In this document: piece after piece, positions 1 through 7,784 of the stretch
Position numbering within the stretch: the stretch's first letter is position 1
Layout: every line of letters starts with the position of its first letter
NCBI RefSeq assembly: GCF_001514125.1
Contig: NZ_KQ948550.1
Location: 1 to 64,000, forward strand
Direction of reading: 5' to 3'
From: Streptomyces longwoodensis
GTDB taxonomy: Bacteria > Actinomycetota > Actinomycetes > Streptomycetales > Streptomycetaceae
DNA: 64,000 nucleotides
Program-made: the position numbers and the translations under genes
Notes under the pieces: model-generated
Told to the model about the DNA's origin: nothing
Database searches by the model: none
What the model saw: only the letters and a program-made list of their open reading frames with translations

Positions 1-10
1 CCCCCTACGC

Positions 11-835
11 GTGAGGACCCCCGTGACCGACCCCCTGCACACCGAGCTGCTGGAGATCGCCCAGGAGGCCGCCCGCAGGGCCGGCGCCCTGCTGCGCGAC
101 GGCCGGCCCGCCGACCTCGCGGTCGCCGCGACCAAGTCCAGCCCCATCGACGTGGTCACCGAGATGGACATCGCCGCCGAGAAGCTGATCACCACCCTGA
201 TCGCCGACCGGCGCCCCGACGACGGCTTCCTCGGCGAGGAGGGCGCCTCCGGCGACGGCACCAGCGGCGTCCGCTGGGTGATCGACCCGCTCGACGGCAC
301 GGTCAACTACCTCTACGGCCTGCCCACCTGGGCCGTGTCCATCGCCGCCGAGCAGGACGGCGAGACCGTCGCCGGCGTCGTGGAGATCCCGATGCGCGGC
401 GAGTCGTACCACGCGGTGCGCGGGGGCGGGGCGTGGGCCACCGGTGCGTGGGAGGGCACCCGCGCCCTCGCCTGCCGTCCGGCCCCGCCGCTGGACCAGG
501 CACTGGTGTCCACCGGCTTCAACTACGTCACCGAGGTCCGCACCCGCCAGGCCGAGGTCGCCGCCCGCCTCGTCCCGCTGCTGCGGGACATCCGGCGCGG
601 CGGCTCCGCGGCGGTCGACCTGTGCGACGTGGCCGCAGGCCGCCTGGACGGCTACTACGAGCGCGGGCTGCACCCCTGGGACCTCGCGGCGGGGGACCTC
701 ATCGCCCGGGAAGCGGGCGCCCTGACCGGTGGACGCCCCGGAGAGCGTCCCTCGCACGACCTGACGATCGCCGCCACCCCGGGCGTCTTCGAGCCCCTCC
801 AGCGGCTCCTGGAGGACTTCGGGGCCTGGCGGTAG
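11..835 (+). CDS. suhB: Inositol monophosphatase family protein
   Basis: This is a 274-residue metal-dependent sugar phosphatase of the inositol monophosphatase (SuhB/IMPase) family, which hydrolyses myo-inositol-1-phosphate or related phosphates. The diagnostic metal site DPLDGT is present near residue 94, preceded by GEEG around residue 77. The C-terminal signature is WDLAAGDLIAREAGA (about residues 219-233). The first GTG is at 11 and a second in-frame GTG at 23; no in-frame stop lies upstream within the window, so the true start could be at either site or just outside. The gene ends at a strong hairpin. Its place beside the cutRS/DUF4193/dut block matches the suhB neighbourhood of other actinobacteria. 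The exact substrate is not proven. Confidence 0.88.
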   Translation: MRTPVTDPLHTELLEIAQEAARRAGALLRDGRPADLAVAATKSSPIDVVTEMDIAAEKLITTLIADRRPDDGFLGEEGASGDGTSGVRWVIDPLDGTVNYLYGLPTWAVSIAAEQDGETVAGVVEIPMRGESYHAVRGGGAWATGAWEGTRALACRPAPPLDQALVSTGFNYVTEVRTRQAEVAARLVPLLRDIRRGGSAAVDLCDVAAGRLDGYYERGLHPWDLAAGDLIAREAGALTGGRPGERPSHDLTIAATPGVFEPLQRLLEDFGAWR

Positions 836-847
836 CCGCCCGGAACG

Positions 848-888
848 CCGACGGGCCCCCGGTGCTGGATTCACCGGGGGCCCGTCGG
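848..888. terminator. Bidirectional terminator hairpin
   Basis: A perfect inverted repeat has 17-bp arms (848-864 and 872-888) around a 7-nt loop. It lies between the convergent suhB-like gene and the small minus-strand gene, and probably ends transcription from both sides. There is no U-tract, as is usual in Streptomyces. Confidence 0.85.
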
Positions 889-900
889 TCCACGAACTGG

Positions 901-1074
901 TCAGAAGCTGATCGCGCCGACCTCCACACCGTGCTCGGCCGCGAGGCGGCGCAGGTCGTCGAGCTCGCCCTGCTCCACCTCGACGAGGAAGTCGTCGCCT
1001 TCGTCCCTAGCCCGCGTCAGGTCGGACTCGGTCGTCTTTATGCGCTGCAGAAGTCCCGTAGTGAATGCGTCCAT
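901..1074 (-). CDS. Small conserved-type hypothetical protein, 57 aa
   Basis: A short acidic protein is read from ATG at 1074, with a clear GAGGGGG ribosome site seven bases upstream. It begins MDAFTTGLLQRIKTTESDL and is predicted to be almost wholly helical and amphipathic, with heptad-like leucine and valine spacing, so a coiled coil is possible. A longer reading frame upstream to 1371 lacks coding character. It stands alone between suhB and cutR and shares the hairpin at 848-888 with suhB. The function is unknown. Homologues of this size are, as far as I recall, common in Streptomyces at this position. Confidence 0.72.
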   Translation of the reverse strand: MDAFTTGLLQRIKTTESDLTRARDEGDDFLVEVEQGELDDLRRLAAEHGVEVGAISF

Positions 1075-1497
1075 GCTGCGCCCCCTCGTCCTGGGTCGTG
1101 GGTCGATGGCACGGGGGTGTGCCGTACGGAAGGGGCGATCACGTCTCCAACAGGGTGCCCAGCGCTGCCCTGCCGGGCGGCGACGGTGCCGGACACCCAC
1201 GCCCACTCTGCGTAGCAGCGGATGAGATGCACCGCATGGTGGTGCGGCACGTGCAGAGCGTGATCGCGGGGTGTAAAGCGTCCTCCCCCCGCTCCCTTCC
1301 ACGGAAACCTCAACCCCCGGAGAAAATCCGGCATTCCCGTGACCCACACCCCGTTCGGGAGCGGCCCTCACCCGCCCCTCACCCGTCTTACTGCCGACTT
1401 ATGGCCGAAAAGGGCAGGATGGAGGCCACACCCCCAGCAGACGCTGCCCGCGTGCGCCCCACGCGCTACGCGGGTGGACACAGGAAGGACATGCCAC
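1075..1497. other. Intergenic region upstream of cutR
   Basis: This 423-bp divergent region lies between the 57-residue gene and cutR. It carries the promoters of both. I found no open frame with coding bias. The clearest structure is the 11-bp direct repeat at 1367-1388, listed separately. A ribosome site AGGAAGG at 1482-1488 serves cutR. Confidence 0.6.
1367..1388 (+). promoter_or_regulatory. 11-bp direct repeat upstream of cutR
   Basis: Two head-to-tail units share CTCACCCG (1367-1377 and 1378-1388). The one-helical-turn spacing is typical of OmpR-family response regulators, which bind two direct half-sites. It lies about 110 bp before the cutR start, so autoregulation by CutR is a reasonable inference but is not shown. 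Confidence 0.4.
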
Positions 1498-2151
1498 GTG
1501 CGCGTACTCGTCGTCGAGGACGAGCAGCTGCTCGCCGATGCGGTGGCCACCGGACTGCGCCGGGAGGCCATGGCCGTCGACGTCGTGTACGACGGTGCGG
1601 CCGCCCTGGAACGCATCGGCGTCAACGACTACGACGTGGTCGTCCTCGACCGCGACCTCCCGCTCGTGCACGGCGACGACGTGTGCCGCAAGATCGTCGA
1701 GCTGGGCATGCCCACGCGCGTGCTGATGCTCACGGCCTCCGGCGACGTCAGTGACCGCGTGGAGGGACTGGAGATCGGCGCCGACGACTACCTCCCCAAG
1801 CCCTTCGCCTTCAGCGAGCTGATCGCACGCGTGCGGGCCCTCGGCCGGCGCACCAGCGTGCCGCTGCCGCCCGTGCTGGAGCGCGCCGGGATCAAGCTCG
1901 ACCCCAACCGCCGCGAGGTCTTCCGCGACGGCAAGGAGGTCCAGCTCGCGCCGAAGGAGTTCGCCGTGCTGGAGGTGCTGATGCGCTCGGAGGGCGCCGT
2001 CGTCTCCGCGGAGCAGCTGCTGGAGAAGGCCTGGGACGAGAACACCGACCCGTTCACCAACGTCGTGCGGGTCACCGTGATGACGCTGCGCCGCAAGCTC
2101 GGCGAGCCCCCGGTGATCGTCACCGTGCCCGGCTCCGGCTACCGGATCTGA
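1498..2151 (+). CDS. cutR: CutR response regulator, OmpR/PhoB family
   Basis: This is a 217-residue transcription factor with an N-terminal receiver (residues 1-115) and a C-terminal winged helix (about 130-217). Acidic pocket residues D8/E9, the phospho-acceptor D51 in VVVLD and the lysine in LPKPF are all present. The GTG start at 1498 gives MRVLVVEDEQ, the normal receiver N-terminus, and has AGGAAGG nine bases upstream; an earlier in-frame start at 1339 adds unrelated sequence. It is followed by its kinase after 4 bp, an operon. Known CutRS systems influence antibiotic production and the envelope or secretion stress response in Streptomyces. Confidence 0.93.
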   Translation: MRVLVVEDEQLLADAVATGLRREAMAVDVVYDGAAALERIGVNDYDVVVLDRDLPLVHGDDVCRKIVELGMPTRVLMLTASGDVSDRVEGLEIGADDYLPKPFAFSELIARVRALGRRTSVPLPPVLERAGIKLDPNRREVFRDGKEVQLAPKEFAVLEVLMRSEGAVVSAEQLLEKAWDENTDPFTNVVRVTVMTLRRKLGEPPVIVTVPGSGYRI

Positions 2152-2155
2152 TCCC

Positions 2156-3403
2156 GTGGCCACCACCCCCGCGCCCCCTCAGGCGCCACCGAAGCCCACC
2201 TGGGACCCCCGGCGAGCGGACCCCCCGTTCCCCTGGCTGCGCCCCACCATCCGCATACGGCTCACGCTGCTGTACGGCGGCATGTTCCTGATCGCCGGCA
2301 TCCTGCTGCTGTCGATCATCTACCTGCTGGCCGCACAGGCGCTGAGCACGGGGAACGAACCCCTGTTCAAGATCGCGGGTGGCACGGACATCAAGGTCAC
2401 CAGCGACAACTGCCCCGCCGTCACCACGGGCAACCTGACGCTGCCCGAGTTCAACGATGCGATCAGTGCCTGCGTCGACAGCCAGCGCCAGGTCGCCCTG
2501 GACCACCTGCTCAGCCGCTCCCTGCTGGCCCTGCTCGGCCTCGCGGTCATAGCGTTCGCGTTCGGGTACGCCATGGCCGGCCGGGTGCTCTCCCCGCTCG
2601 GCCGCATCACGCGCACGGCACGCGCGGTGGCGGGCTCTGACCTGTCCCGCCGCATCGAGCTGGACGGCCCGGACGACGAGCTCAAGGAGCTGGCCGACAC
2701 CTTCGACGACATGCTGGAGCGCCTCCAGCGGGCCTTCACCGCCCAGCAGCGCTTCGTCGGCAACGCCTCGCACGAGCTGCGCACGCCCCTGGCGATCAAC
2801 CGCACGCTGCTCGAGGTGCACCTGTCCGATCCGCACGCGCCCGTGGAGCTCCAGCAGCTCGGCAAGACGCTGCTGGCCACCAACGAGCGCAGCGAACAGC
2901 TCGTCGAAGGGCTGCTGCTGCTCGCCCGCAGCGACAACCAGATCGTCGAGCGCAAGCCCGTCGACCTCGCCGAGGTCGCCGGACAGGCCATCGACCAGGT
3001 GCACGGCGAGGCGGAGGCCAAGGGTGTCGACCTCCGCGGCAAGCGGGAGACCGCCGTCGTCCAGGGCAACGGCGTCCTGCTGGAGCGCATCGCGCTGAAC
3101 CTGGTGCAGAACGCGGTGCGCTACAACGTCCCCGAGGGCGGCTGGGTCGAGGTCACCACGGAGGTGCAGCACGGCCAGGCGGTGCTGGTCGTCTCCAACA
3201 CGGGGCCGGTCGTGCCGGCGTACGAGATCGACAACCTCTTCGAGCCCTTCCGGCGTTTGCGCACGGAGCGGACGGGCAGCGACAAGGGTGTCGGACTCGG
3301 CCTGTCGATCGTCCGGTCCGTGGCACGGGCCCACGGCGGACACATCGCGGCACAGCCGAGGGAAGGGGGAGGTCTCGTGATGCGGGTCACACTGCCCCTC
3401 TGA
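2156..3403 (+). CDS. cutS: CutS sensor histidine kinase
   Basis: This 415-residue membrane kinase has a proline-rich cytoplasmic N-terminus, a first transmembrane helix (about 35-60), an extracellular sensor loop of about 60 residues, a second helix (about 121-141), HAMP, HisKA with H206 in NASHELRTPL, and HATPase with the NLVQNAVRY and GVGLGLSIV motifs. The extracellular loop contains exactly two cysteines, C86 and C106, which could form a disulfide. It signals to CutR, encoded just upstream. The GTG start at 2156 sits 4 bp after the cutR stop. Confidence 0.93.
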   Translation: MATTPAPPQAPPKPTWDPRRADPPFPWLRPTIRIRLTLLYGGMFLIAGILLLSIIYLLAAQALSTGNEPLFKIAGGTDIKVTSDNCPAVTTGNLTLPEFNDAISACVDSQRQVALDHLLSRSLLALLGLAVIAFAFGYAMAGRVLSPLGRITRTARAVAGSDLSRRIELDGPDDELKELADTFDDMLERLQRAFTAQQRFVGNASHELRTPLAINRTLLEVHLSDPHAPVELQQLGKTLLATNERSEQLVEGLLLLARSDNQIVERKPVDLAEVAGQAIDQVHGEAEAKGVDLRGKRETAVVQGNGVLLERIALNLVQNAVRYNVPEGGWVEVTTEVQHGQAVLVVSNTGPVVPAYEIDNLFEPFRRLRTERTGSDKGVGLGLSIVRSVARAHGGHIAAQPREGGGLVMRVTLPL

Positions 3404-3798
3404 ATTCGTCGCGCCGACACCCAGGGGACTGTTCGCTTCGAGCGGAATTCTCGCGGCCTCCGCTCGAGCCGCCCGTGTGTGATCGATCACAAGCGCGAAT
3501 TTCCGGCCATCTACTCTCCGTGATCATGTGGGCTGCCCGGAAGCCGGGAAAGTCCCCGTTTTCGGGGGTGCATATCACGGGAAGTACACGGTGAGACGCC
3601 TTTGAAGTGCGGCATGGGAACCGTGTACGGTCCGCTTCGCCATCCAAGCCGATCACTCTTGAGGGGTCCGGTTGGGTGTCGATTGAGTAACAGACCTTGA
3701 TGTGAGGCAAAATCTCCGCCTCAGGTCGGGCACAAGTCCGGCCTCTCACGCGTTACGTGCGCTGGAGACACCGCAGACACCCAGAGGGGGAGAGCGAC
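3404..3798. other. Intergenic region between cutS and the DUF4193 gene
   Basis: This 395-bp region has lower G+C than its surroundings. It holds the 14-bp palindrome at 3478-3491, a CCCCG/CGGGG mini-hairpin with a TTTT loop (3554-3567), and an inverted repeat GTACACGGT (3584-3592) with ACCGTGTAC (3620-3628). The promoter of the DUF4193 gene must lie in its distal half. I saw no credible reading frame and could not identify an RNA gene. Confidence 0.5.
3478..3491. promoter_or_regulatory. Crp-like palindrome TGTGATCGATCACA
   Basis: This perfect 14-bp palindrome contains GTG-N6-CAC, which is the consensus I recall for Streptomyces Crp. It stands about 75 bp after cutS and 310 bp before the next gene, so which promoter it controls is unclear. 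Binding is inferred from the match only. Confidence 0.45.
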
Positions 3799-4095
3799 AT
3801 GGCTACCGACTACGACACTCCACGCAAGACCGACGACGACGTCGACTCCGACAGCCTCGAAGAGCTGAAGGCCCGGCGGAACGACAAGTCGGCGTCCTCC
3901 GTCGACGTCGACGAGTTCGAGGCCGCCGAAGGCCTCGAGCTGCCCGGAGCCGACCTCTCGAACGAGGAGTTGGCCGTCCGAGTGCTGCCCAAGCAGCAGG
4001 ACGAGTTCACGTGCATGAGCTGCTTCCTGGTGCACCACCGCAGCCAGCTGGCCAGGGAGAAGAACGGCCAGCCGATCTGCCGCGACTGCGACTGA
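3799..4095 (+). CDS. DUF4193 zinc-ribbon protein
   Basis: A 98-residue acidic protein has a highly charged N-terminus and a C-terminal four-cysteine zinc ribbon: C72-x2-C75 and C94-x2-C97. This is the DUF4193 architecture, an actinobacterial family of unknown function often found beside dut and DUF3093. ATG at 3799 is preceded by GAGGGGGAGA, a strong ribosome site; the in-frame extension to 3757 is basic and unlike the family. A role in RNA-polymerase or translation regulation is possible for such a small zinc protein, but nothing here shows it. Confidence 0.88.
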   Translation: MATDYDTPRKTDDDVDSDSLEELKARRNDKSASSVDVDEFEAAEGLELPGADLSNEELAVRVLPKQQDEFTCMSCFLVHHRSQLAREKNGQPICRDCD

Positions 4096-4108
4096 GGGCG
4101 GGTCGGCC

Positions 4109-5059
4109 GTGACTGGCTCGACCCCTCCTCGGAAGCGCCGCTTCCACCTTCGGGGAGCGGACAAGGGGGCCGTGGAAGGCCCCCACGGCGTGCGTGACGA
4201 CGAGCGAGGCCCCACCGGCAAGGGAGCGGTCCCTGCGGGAGCGGCCTCGCTCGAACCGGCGGACGACCGGGACGACGTCCCGGCGCCGACGGCGAGCCCC
4301 GCGCCCGTCGCACGGCGACGGGCCGTGGCGATCCGCGAGAAGGCCCGGGACCTGGCCCGCGAAGGCGCCCGCAAGGGCGGCAACCGCGCCAGGGCGGCCC
4401 TGGGGCACCTCGCCGACCGGATCATCGACATAGCCCCCAGGATCCCCGTACGGGACCTCGAGGCGCTGCGCAGGCAGTTCCCCGGCCTCGGGCCCGAGCA
4501 GCTCGCCGACAAGCTCGTGGCGGGCGCCGCGGCCGCCAGCGCCACCGTGGGAGCCGGCGTCGGCGCGGCGGCGATGCTTCCCGTGCCCCCGGCCATGCCC
4601 ACCGAGCTGGCCGCGGAGATCACCGGCGTGGCCGCGATCGAGCTGAAGCTGATCGCCGAACTCCACGAGGTCTACGGCCTGCGACCGCCGGGCGGTCTGA
4701 AGGACCGCAGCACCGCCTACCTGCGCTCCTGGTCGGGCGAGCGCGGCGTCGACGTGCTCAAGCCCGCCTCCTTCAACGCCGCGCTCGGCGGCCCCATGAA
4801 GCGCGAACTGCGCCAGCAGATCATGAAGCGCATGGTGCGCGACCTGCCCAACCTGATGCCGTTCATGGTCGGCGCCGCCGTCGGTGCCGTGATGAACCGG
4901 CGGGACACCAGGAAGCTCGCCGCCAAGGTCCGCGCCGACCTGCGCCGGCTCCAGGTGCCCTGGGACGCCCTGCCCGCACTGCCGCCGCTGGAGACACCCG
5001 CCGACCCCGTGACCCTGGGCGACGTCACCAGGGAACTCGGCCGCGGAAAGACTTCGTAA
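4109..5059 (+). CDS. EcsC-like hypothetical protein
   Basis: This 316-residue protein has a disordered, basic N-terminus (1-75), an amphipathic segment around the three-Ala stretch AGAAAASATVGAGVGAAAML (about 130-150) that may touch membrane, and a helical C-terminal half rich in LRSW and MKRMVRDLPNLMPF. The region resembles the EcsC family (actinobacterial versions), but the assignment rests on general pattern only. GTG at 4109 lies 13 bp after the DUF4193 stop, so the two are likely co-transcribed. The function is unknown. Confidence 0.65.
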   Translation: MTGSTPPRKRRFHLRGADKGAVEGPHGVRDDERGPTGKGAVPAGAASLEPADDRDDVPAPTASPAPVARRRAVAIREKARDLAREGARKGGNRARAALGHLADRIIDIAPRIPVRDLEALRRQFPGLGPEQLADKLVAGAAAASATVGAGVGAAAMLPVPPAMPTELAAEITGVAAIELKLIAELHEVYGLRPPGGLKDRSTAYLRSWSGERGVDVLKPASFNAALGGPMKRELRQQIMKRMVRDLPNLMPFMVGAAVGAVMNRRDTRKLAAKVRADLRRLQVPWDALPALPPLETPADPVTLGDVTRELGRGKTS

Positions 5060-5161
5060 AGACGGAGCGGACGCCCGCCGCCCACTCGCCCGGCGACCCA
5101 TCCCGCACGCACGCGCGAGGACGCACCCCGGGCGAACGCGCGACGACATGCCCGGCGAGCA

Positions 5162-5177
5162 CGCGCACGCGTGCGCG
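5162..5177. repeat. 16-bp perfect palindrome CGCGCACG-CGTGCGCG
   Basis: The palindrome lies in the 126-bp space between the convergent EcsC-like and DUF3093 genes, inside a run of ACGCACGCGCGAGGACG-like imperfect repeats (about 5080-5180). It could act as a weak terminator or a protein site, but simple CG/AC repetitiveness may explain it. Confidence 0.35.
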
Positions 5178-5185
5178 GGGACGAC

Positions 5186-5650
5186 CTAGGCGACGGCCTC
5201 GCGCGCCGCCTCCAGCGCCTGCGCCAGCCGCTGCGGGTCCCGGGTCGACAGGTAGAGGTACGGCGTCGGGTCCTCGGGGTCGGTGACCTCGACCTTCAGC
5301 GCCGTGGGGATGTAGGAGCGCAGCAGCAGGAAGGCGCGGGTGTCGGCCTTGTACGTGCGCCAGGCGCGGGCCTCCTCCGCGTCCAGCACCTCCGTCGCGC
5401 CCAGGGCGGTGACCGGGATCCTGGCCTCGCCCGCGATCAGCGAGTCACCCACCACGCGGATGCGCAGCGAACCGTAGGAGCTGGCCATGACGGCCGCCAC
5501 GGCGGTGCCGCCGACCAGGCCGCCCAGCAGCGGCAGGGTCCCGAACGGCAGCAGGACGAGGGCCATCGCGAGGCCCACGAGGAACGAGATCAGCCACCAC
5601 GAGCGCGGTGCGGTGAGACGTTCTTCGTACGGGGTGGCGGAGGACTGCAT
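5186..5650 (-). CDS. DUF3093 membrane protein
   Basis: This 154-residue protein has two closely spaced transmembrane helices (about 19-36 and 39-58) followed by a soluble C-terminal half with the SSYGSLRIRV and KADTRAFLLLRSYIP segments typical of DUF3093. Its function is unknown. It is divergent from the thioesterase/dut operon, with a 58-bp shared promoter region, and is part of the conserved actinobacterial dut neighbourhood. ATG at 5650 gives MQSSATPYEERL, the expected N-terminus. Confidence 0.85.
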   Translation of the reverse strand: MQSSATPYEERLTAPRSWWLISFLVGLAMALVLLPFGTLPLLGGLVGGTAVAAVMASSYGSLRIRVVGDSLIAGEARIPVTALGATEVLDAEEARAWRTYKADTRAFLLLRSYIPTALKVEVTDPEDPTPYLYLSTRDPQRLAQALEAAREAVA

Positions 5651-5694
5651 GGAACCAAGCTTGGCACGGTGTCCGGGGATCGCCGACGCGCGGG

Positions 5695-5711
5695 TAAGGT
5701 CTGCGCCTGTG
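5695..5711 (+). promoter_or_regulatory. Probable leaderless promoter of the thioesterase gene
   Basis: A -10 hexamer TAAGGT (5695-5700) stands eight bases before the GTG start at 5709. Transcription would therefore begin at or within a few bases of the start codon, and no Shine-Dalgarno sequence is present. No good -35 was seen. Confidence 0.5.
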
Positions 5712-6293
5712 AGTGGTACTTCCCCAGCTCTTCAGCCCCCGGCCGACGCCGTTGCACCGGTACGGCACCCCGACGCCCCCGCGCCCGGGGAGCTGCTCGG
5801 TGCCCACTACGAACACTGTTTCGGATGCGGTGGCGGTCAGCCCCACGGGCTGCACCTGGAGGCACGGGCCGGCGAGGGCGTGACCATCGCCGCCGAGTTC
5901 ACCGTGCGGCCCGCCCACCAGGGGGCGCCCGGTCTCGCGCACGGCGGTGTGCTCGCCTCCGCGCTGGACGAGACGCTCGGCTCGCTGAACTGGCTGCTGC
6001 GCACCATCGCGGTGACCGGCCGGCTGGAGACCGACTTCGTCCGCCCGGTGCCCGTCGGGACCACGCTCCACCTCCAGGCGGAGGTCACCGCGGTCGCCGG
6101 ACGCAAGATCTACGCCACGGCGACCGGGCGGATCGGAGCCCCCGACGGACCGGTCGCCGTGCGGGCCGACGCCCTCTTCGTCGAGGTGAAGGTCGACCAC
6201 TTCGTGCAGCACGGGCGCGAGGAGGAGATCCAGGCCGCCATGAGCGACCCGGACCAGGTCAGGCGGGCCCGAGCGTTCGAGGTGAACCCGTGA
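5709..6293 (+). CDS. PaaI-like hotdog thioesterase family protein
   Basis: This 194-residue hotdog-fold protein carries the HCFGCG start of the domain (about residue 38), the catalytic-region HGGVLASALDETLG (about 80-93) and a C-terminal helix. Such proteins hydrolyse acyl-CoA or other thioesters; the substrate is unknown. The start is set at GTG 5709 because a -10 box lies just in front; the frame open back to 5487 runs antisense through the DUF3093 gene. Its stop overlaps the dut start by 4 bp (GTGA), so translation is coupled. Confidence 0.82.
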   Translation: MSGTSPALQPPADAVAPVRHPDAPAPGELLGAHYEHCFGCGGGQPHGLHLEARAGEGVTIAAEFTVRPAHQGAPGLAHGGVLASALDETLGSLNWLLRTIAVTGRLETDFVRPVPVGTTLHLQAEVTAVAGRKIYATATGRIGAPDGPVAVRADALFVEVKVDHFVQHGREEEIQAAMSDPDQVRRARAFEVNP

Positions 6294-6841
6294 GCCGCGC
6301 CCCCCTGGAGGTGCTGCTCCGGCGCGTGGACCCCGACGTACCGCTTCCGGCGTACGCGCACCCCGGGGACGCGGGAGCCGATCTGCGCACCACCGAGGCC
6401 TGTGAGCTGGAGCCGGGTGAACGGGCCGTTCTGCCCACGGGGGTGTCCATCGCCCTGCCCGAGGGGTACGCGGCCTTCGTGCACCCGAGGTCGGGGCTCG
6501 CCGCCCGGTGCGGCGTCGCCCTCGTGAATGCCCCGGGGACGGTTGATGCCGGGTACCGTGGGGAGATCAAGGTGATCGTGGTGAATCTCGACCCGCGCGA
6601 GACCGTGCGGTTCGAGCGCTTCGACCGGATCGCCCAACTGGTCGTCCAGCAGGTCGAGAGGGTCCGCTTCCGCCAGGTCGCGGAGCTTCCCGATTCGGCG
6701 CGGGCCGAGGGGGGCTTCGGGTCCACCGGTGGCCATGCCGCCGTGGCCGGCACGAACAGCACAAGCGGTGACGCCGCCGAGGGCGGCACGACGGGTGGGT
6801 ATCGATACGCTTCGGTCGTATCCGACCGGGAAGGACAGTGA
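6290..6841 (+). CDS. dut: Deoxyuridine 5'-triphosphate nucleotidohydrolase
   Basis: Trimeric dUTPase converts dUTP to dUMP and pyrophosphate, keeping uracil out of DNA and supplying thymidylate synthesis. All five family motifs are present: HPGDAGADLRT (24-34), PRSGLA (66-71), GTVDAGYRGEIKV (83-95, with catalytic Asp), RFDRIAQLVV (110-119) and RAEGGFGSTG (138-147). After motif V it carries a tail of about 35 residues that is Gly/Thr/Ser-rich and probably disordered. The GTG start overlaps the upstream stop; the following gene begins 1 bp after its own stop. Confidence 0.95.
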   Translation: MSRAPLEVLLRRVDPDVPLPAYAHPGDAGADLRTTEACELEPGERAVLPTGVSIALPEGYAAFVHPRSGLAARCGVALVNAPGTVDAGYRGEIKVIVVNLDPRETVRFERFDRIAQLVVQQVERVRFRQVAELPDSARAEGGFGSTGGHAAVAGTNSTSGDAAEGGTTGGYRYASVVSDREGQ

Positions 6842-6842
6842 C

Positions 6843-7607
6843 GTGTTCGGACGTCGCAACAAGAAGGGTGCCGCCGAGGACGCGGCCGGCGAGGCCGAGC
6901 AGGTCGTCGACAGTGTCGACACTGAGGCGGACGACGAAGGGGCCGAGCGCGAGCGCGTACGCCTCGAGCCCGAGCCGCGGCCGGACGGGCCCTGGGACAG
7001 CACCGAGGTGCGCGACCCCGCCGAGGGGCGCGTGGACCTGGGCGGACTGTTCGTGCCGGGTGTCGACGGCATGGAGCTGCGGGTGGAGGTCGCGGGCGAC
7101 GCCATCGTCGCGGCGACCGTCGTCCTGCGCGACAGCGCCGTCCAGCTGCAGGCCTTCGCCGCACCCAAGCGCGAGGGCATCTGGGGCGAGGTGCGCGAGG
7201 AGATCGCCGCGGGCATCACCCAGCAGGGCGGCATCGTCGACGAGGTCGAGGGACCGCTGGGCTGGGAGCTGCGCGCCCAGGTGCCGGTGCAGCTGCCGGA
7301 CGGCACGGGCGGCTTCCAGGTCGTGCGGTTCGTCGGCGTGGACGGCCCGCGCTGGTTCCTGCGCGGGGTCATCTCCGGCCAGGGCGCGGTCCAGCCGCAG
7401 GCGGCGGGACTGCTCGAACAGATCTTCAGGGACACGGTCGTGGTCCGCGGCGAGGGCCCGATGGCGCCCCGCGACCCGATCGTGCTGAAGCTGCCCAACG
7501 ACGCCCAGATGGTGCCGGAGGGTGTCCAGCAGCAGGACGAGGGCTCCCGCTTCGCCGGGGGCATGGGCCAGTTGCAGCGCGGACCGGAGATCACCGAGGT
7601 CCGCTGA
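6843..7607 (+). CDS. DUF3710 protein
   Basis: A 254-residue soluble protein begins MFGRRNKKGA with an acidic low-complexity N-terminus (10-55), followed by a conserved domain including DLGGLFVP, VQLQAFAAPKREGIW and GVDGPRWFLRGVISG. These are typical of DUF3710, an actinobacterial family of unknown function next to dut. It is the last gene of the thioesterase-dut-DUF3710 operon and is followed by a very strong terminator. Confidence 0.87.
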   Translation: MFGRRNKKGAAEDAAGEAEQVVDSVDTEADDEGAERERVRLEPEPRPDGPWDSTEVRDPAEGRVDLGGLFVPGVDGMELRVEVAGDAIVAATVVLRDSAVQLQAFAAPKREGIWGEVREEIAAGITQQGGIVDEVEGPLGWELRAQVPVQLPDGTGGFQVVRFVGVDGPRWFLRGVISGQGAVQPQAAGLLEQIFRDTVVVRGEGPMAPRDPIVLKLPNDAQMVPEGVQQQDEGSRFAGGMGQLQRGPEITEVR

Positions 7608-7619
7608 CCGCGAGCGACA

Positions 7620-7655
7620 CGGAGGGCCGCACCCCGCACGGGGTGCGGCCCTCCG
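7620..7655 (+). terminator. Terminator of the dut operon
   Basis: A 16-bp perfect stem (7620-7635 and 7640-7655) closes on the 4-nt loop GCAC, 12 bp after the DUF3710 stop. It is a strong snap-back hairpin with no U-tract. Confidence 0.88.
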
Positions 7656-7695
7656 CCGCGTTCCCGTGGTCGCCGAATTTGTCATGCGCGCGTCC

Positions 7696-7724
7696 TTGAC
7701 GGCCTTTTGGTCCGTACCTAGGGT
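7696..7724 (+). promoter_or_regulatory. Canonical promoter of the alginate-lyase-family gene
   Basis: TTGACG (7696-7701) and TAGGGT (7719-7724) are separated by 17 bp, a good match to the housekeeping HrdB-type promoter. The predicted start is near 7731, giving a leader of about 54 nt. Confidence 0.72.
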
Positions 7725-7737
7725 CTCCGCTCAACGC

Positions 7738-7776
7738 GGCGTTCACAAGAACGCCTTGCGTTCACGTATGAGAACG
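7738..7776 (+). promoter_or_regulatory. Twin GTTC/GAAC inverted repeats in the leader
   Basis: GGCGTTC-acaa-GAACGCC (7738-7755, perfect 7-bp arms) is followed directly by CGTTC-N8-GAACG (7759-7776), whose right arm touches the GGAG ribosome site. They lie just downstream of the predicted transcription start. A repressor operator or an RNA switch at the ribosome site would both fit. Confidence 0.5.
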
Positions 7777-7784
7777 GAGTCGCC

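Noticed and set aside
5171..6841. Long N-terminal extension of dut to 5171
   Set aside because: It runs antisense through the DUF3093 gene and through the thioesterase gene in the wrong frame; the GTG at 6290 with 4-bp overlap is normal.
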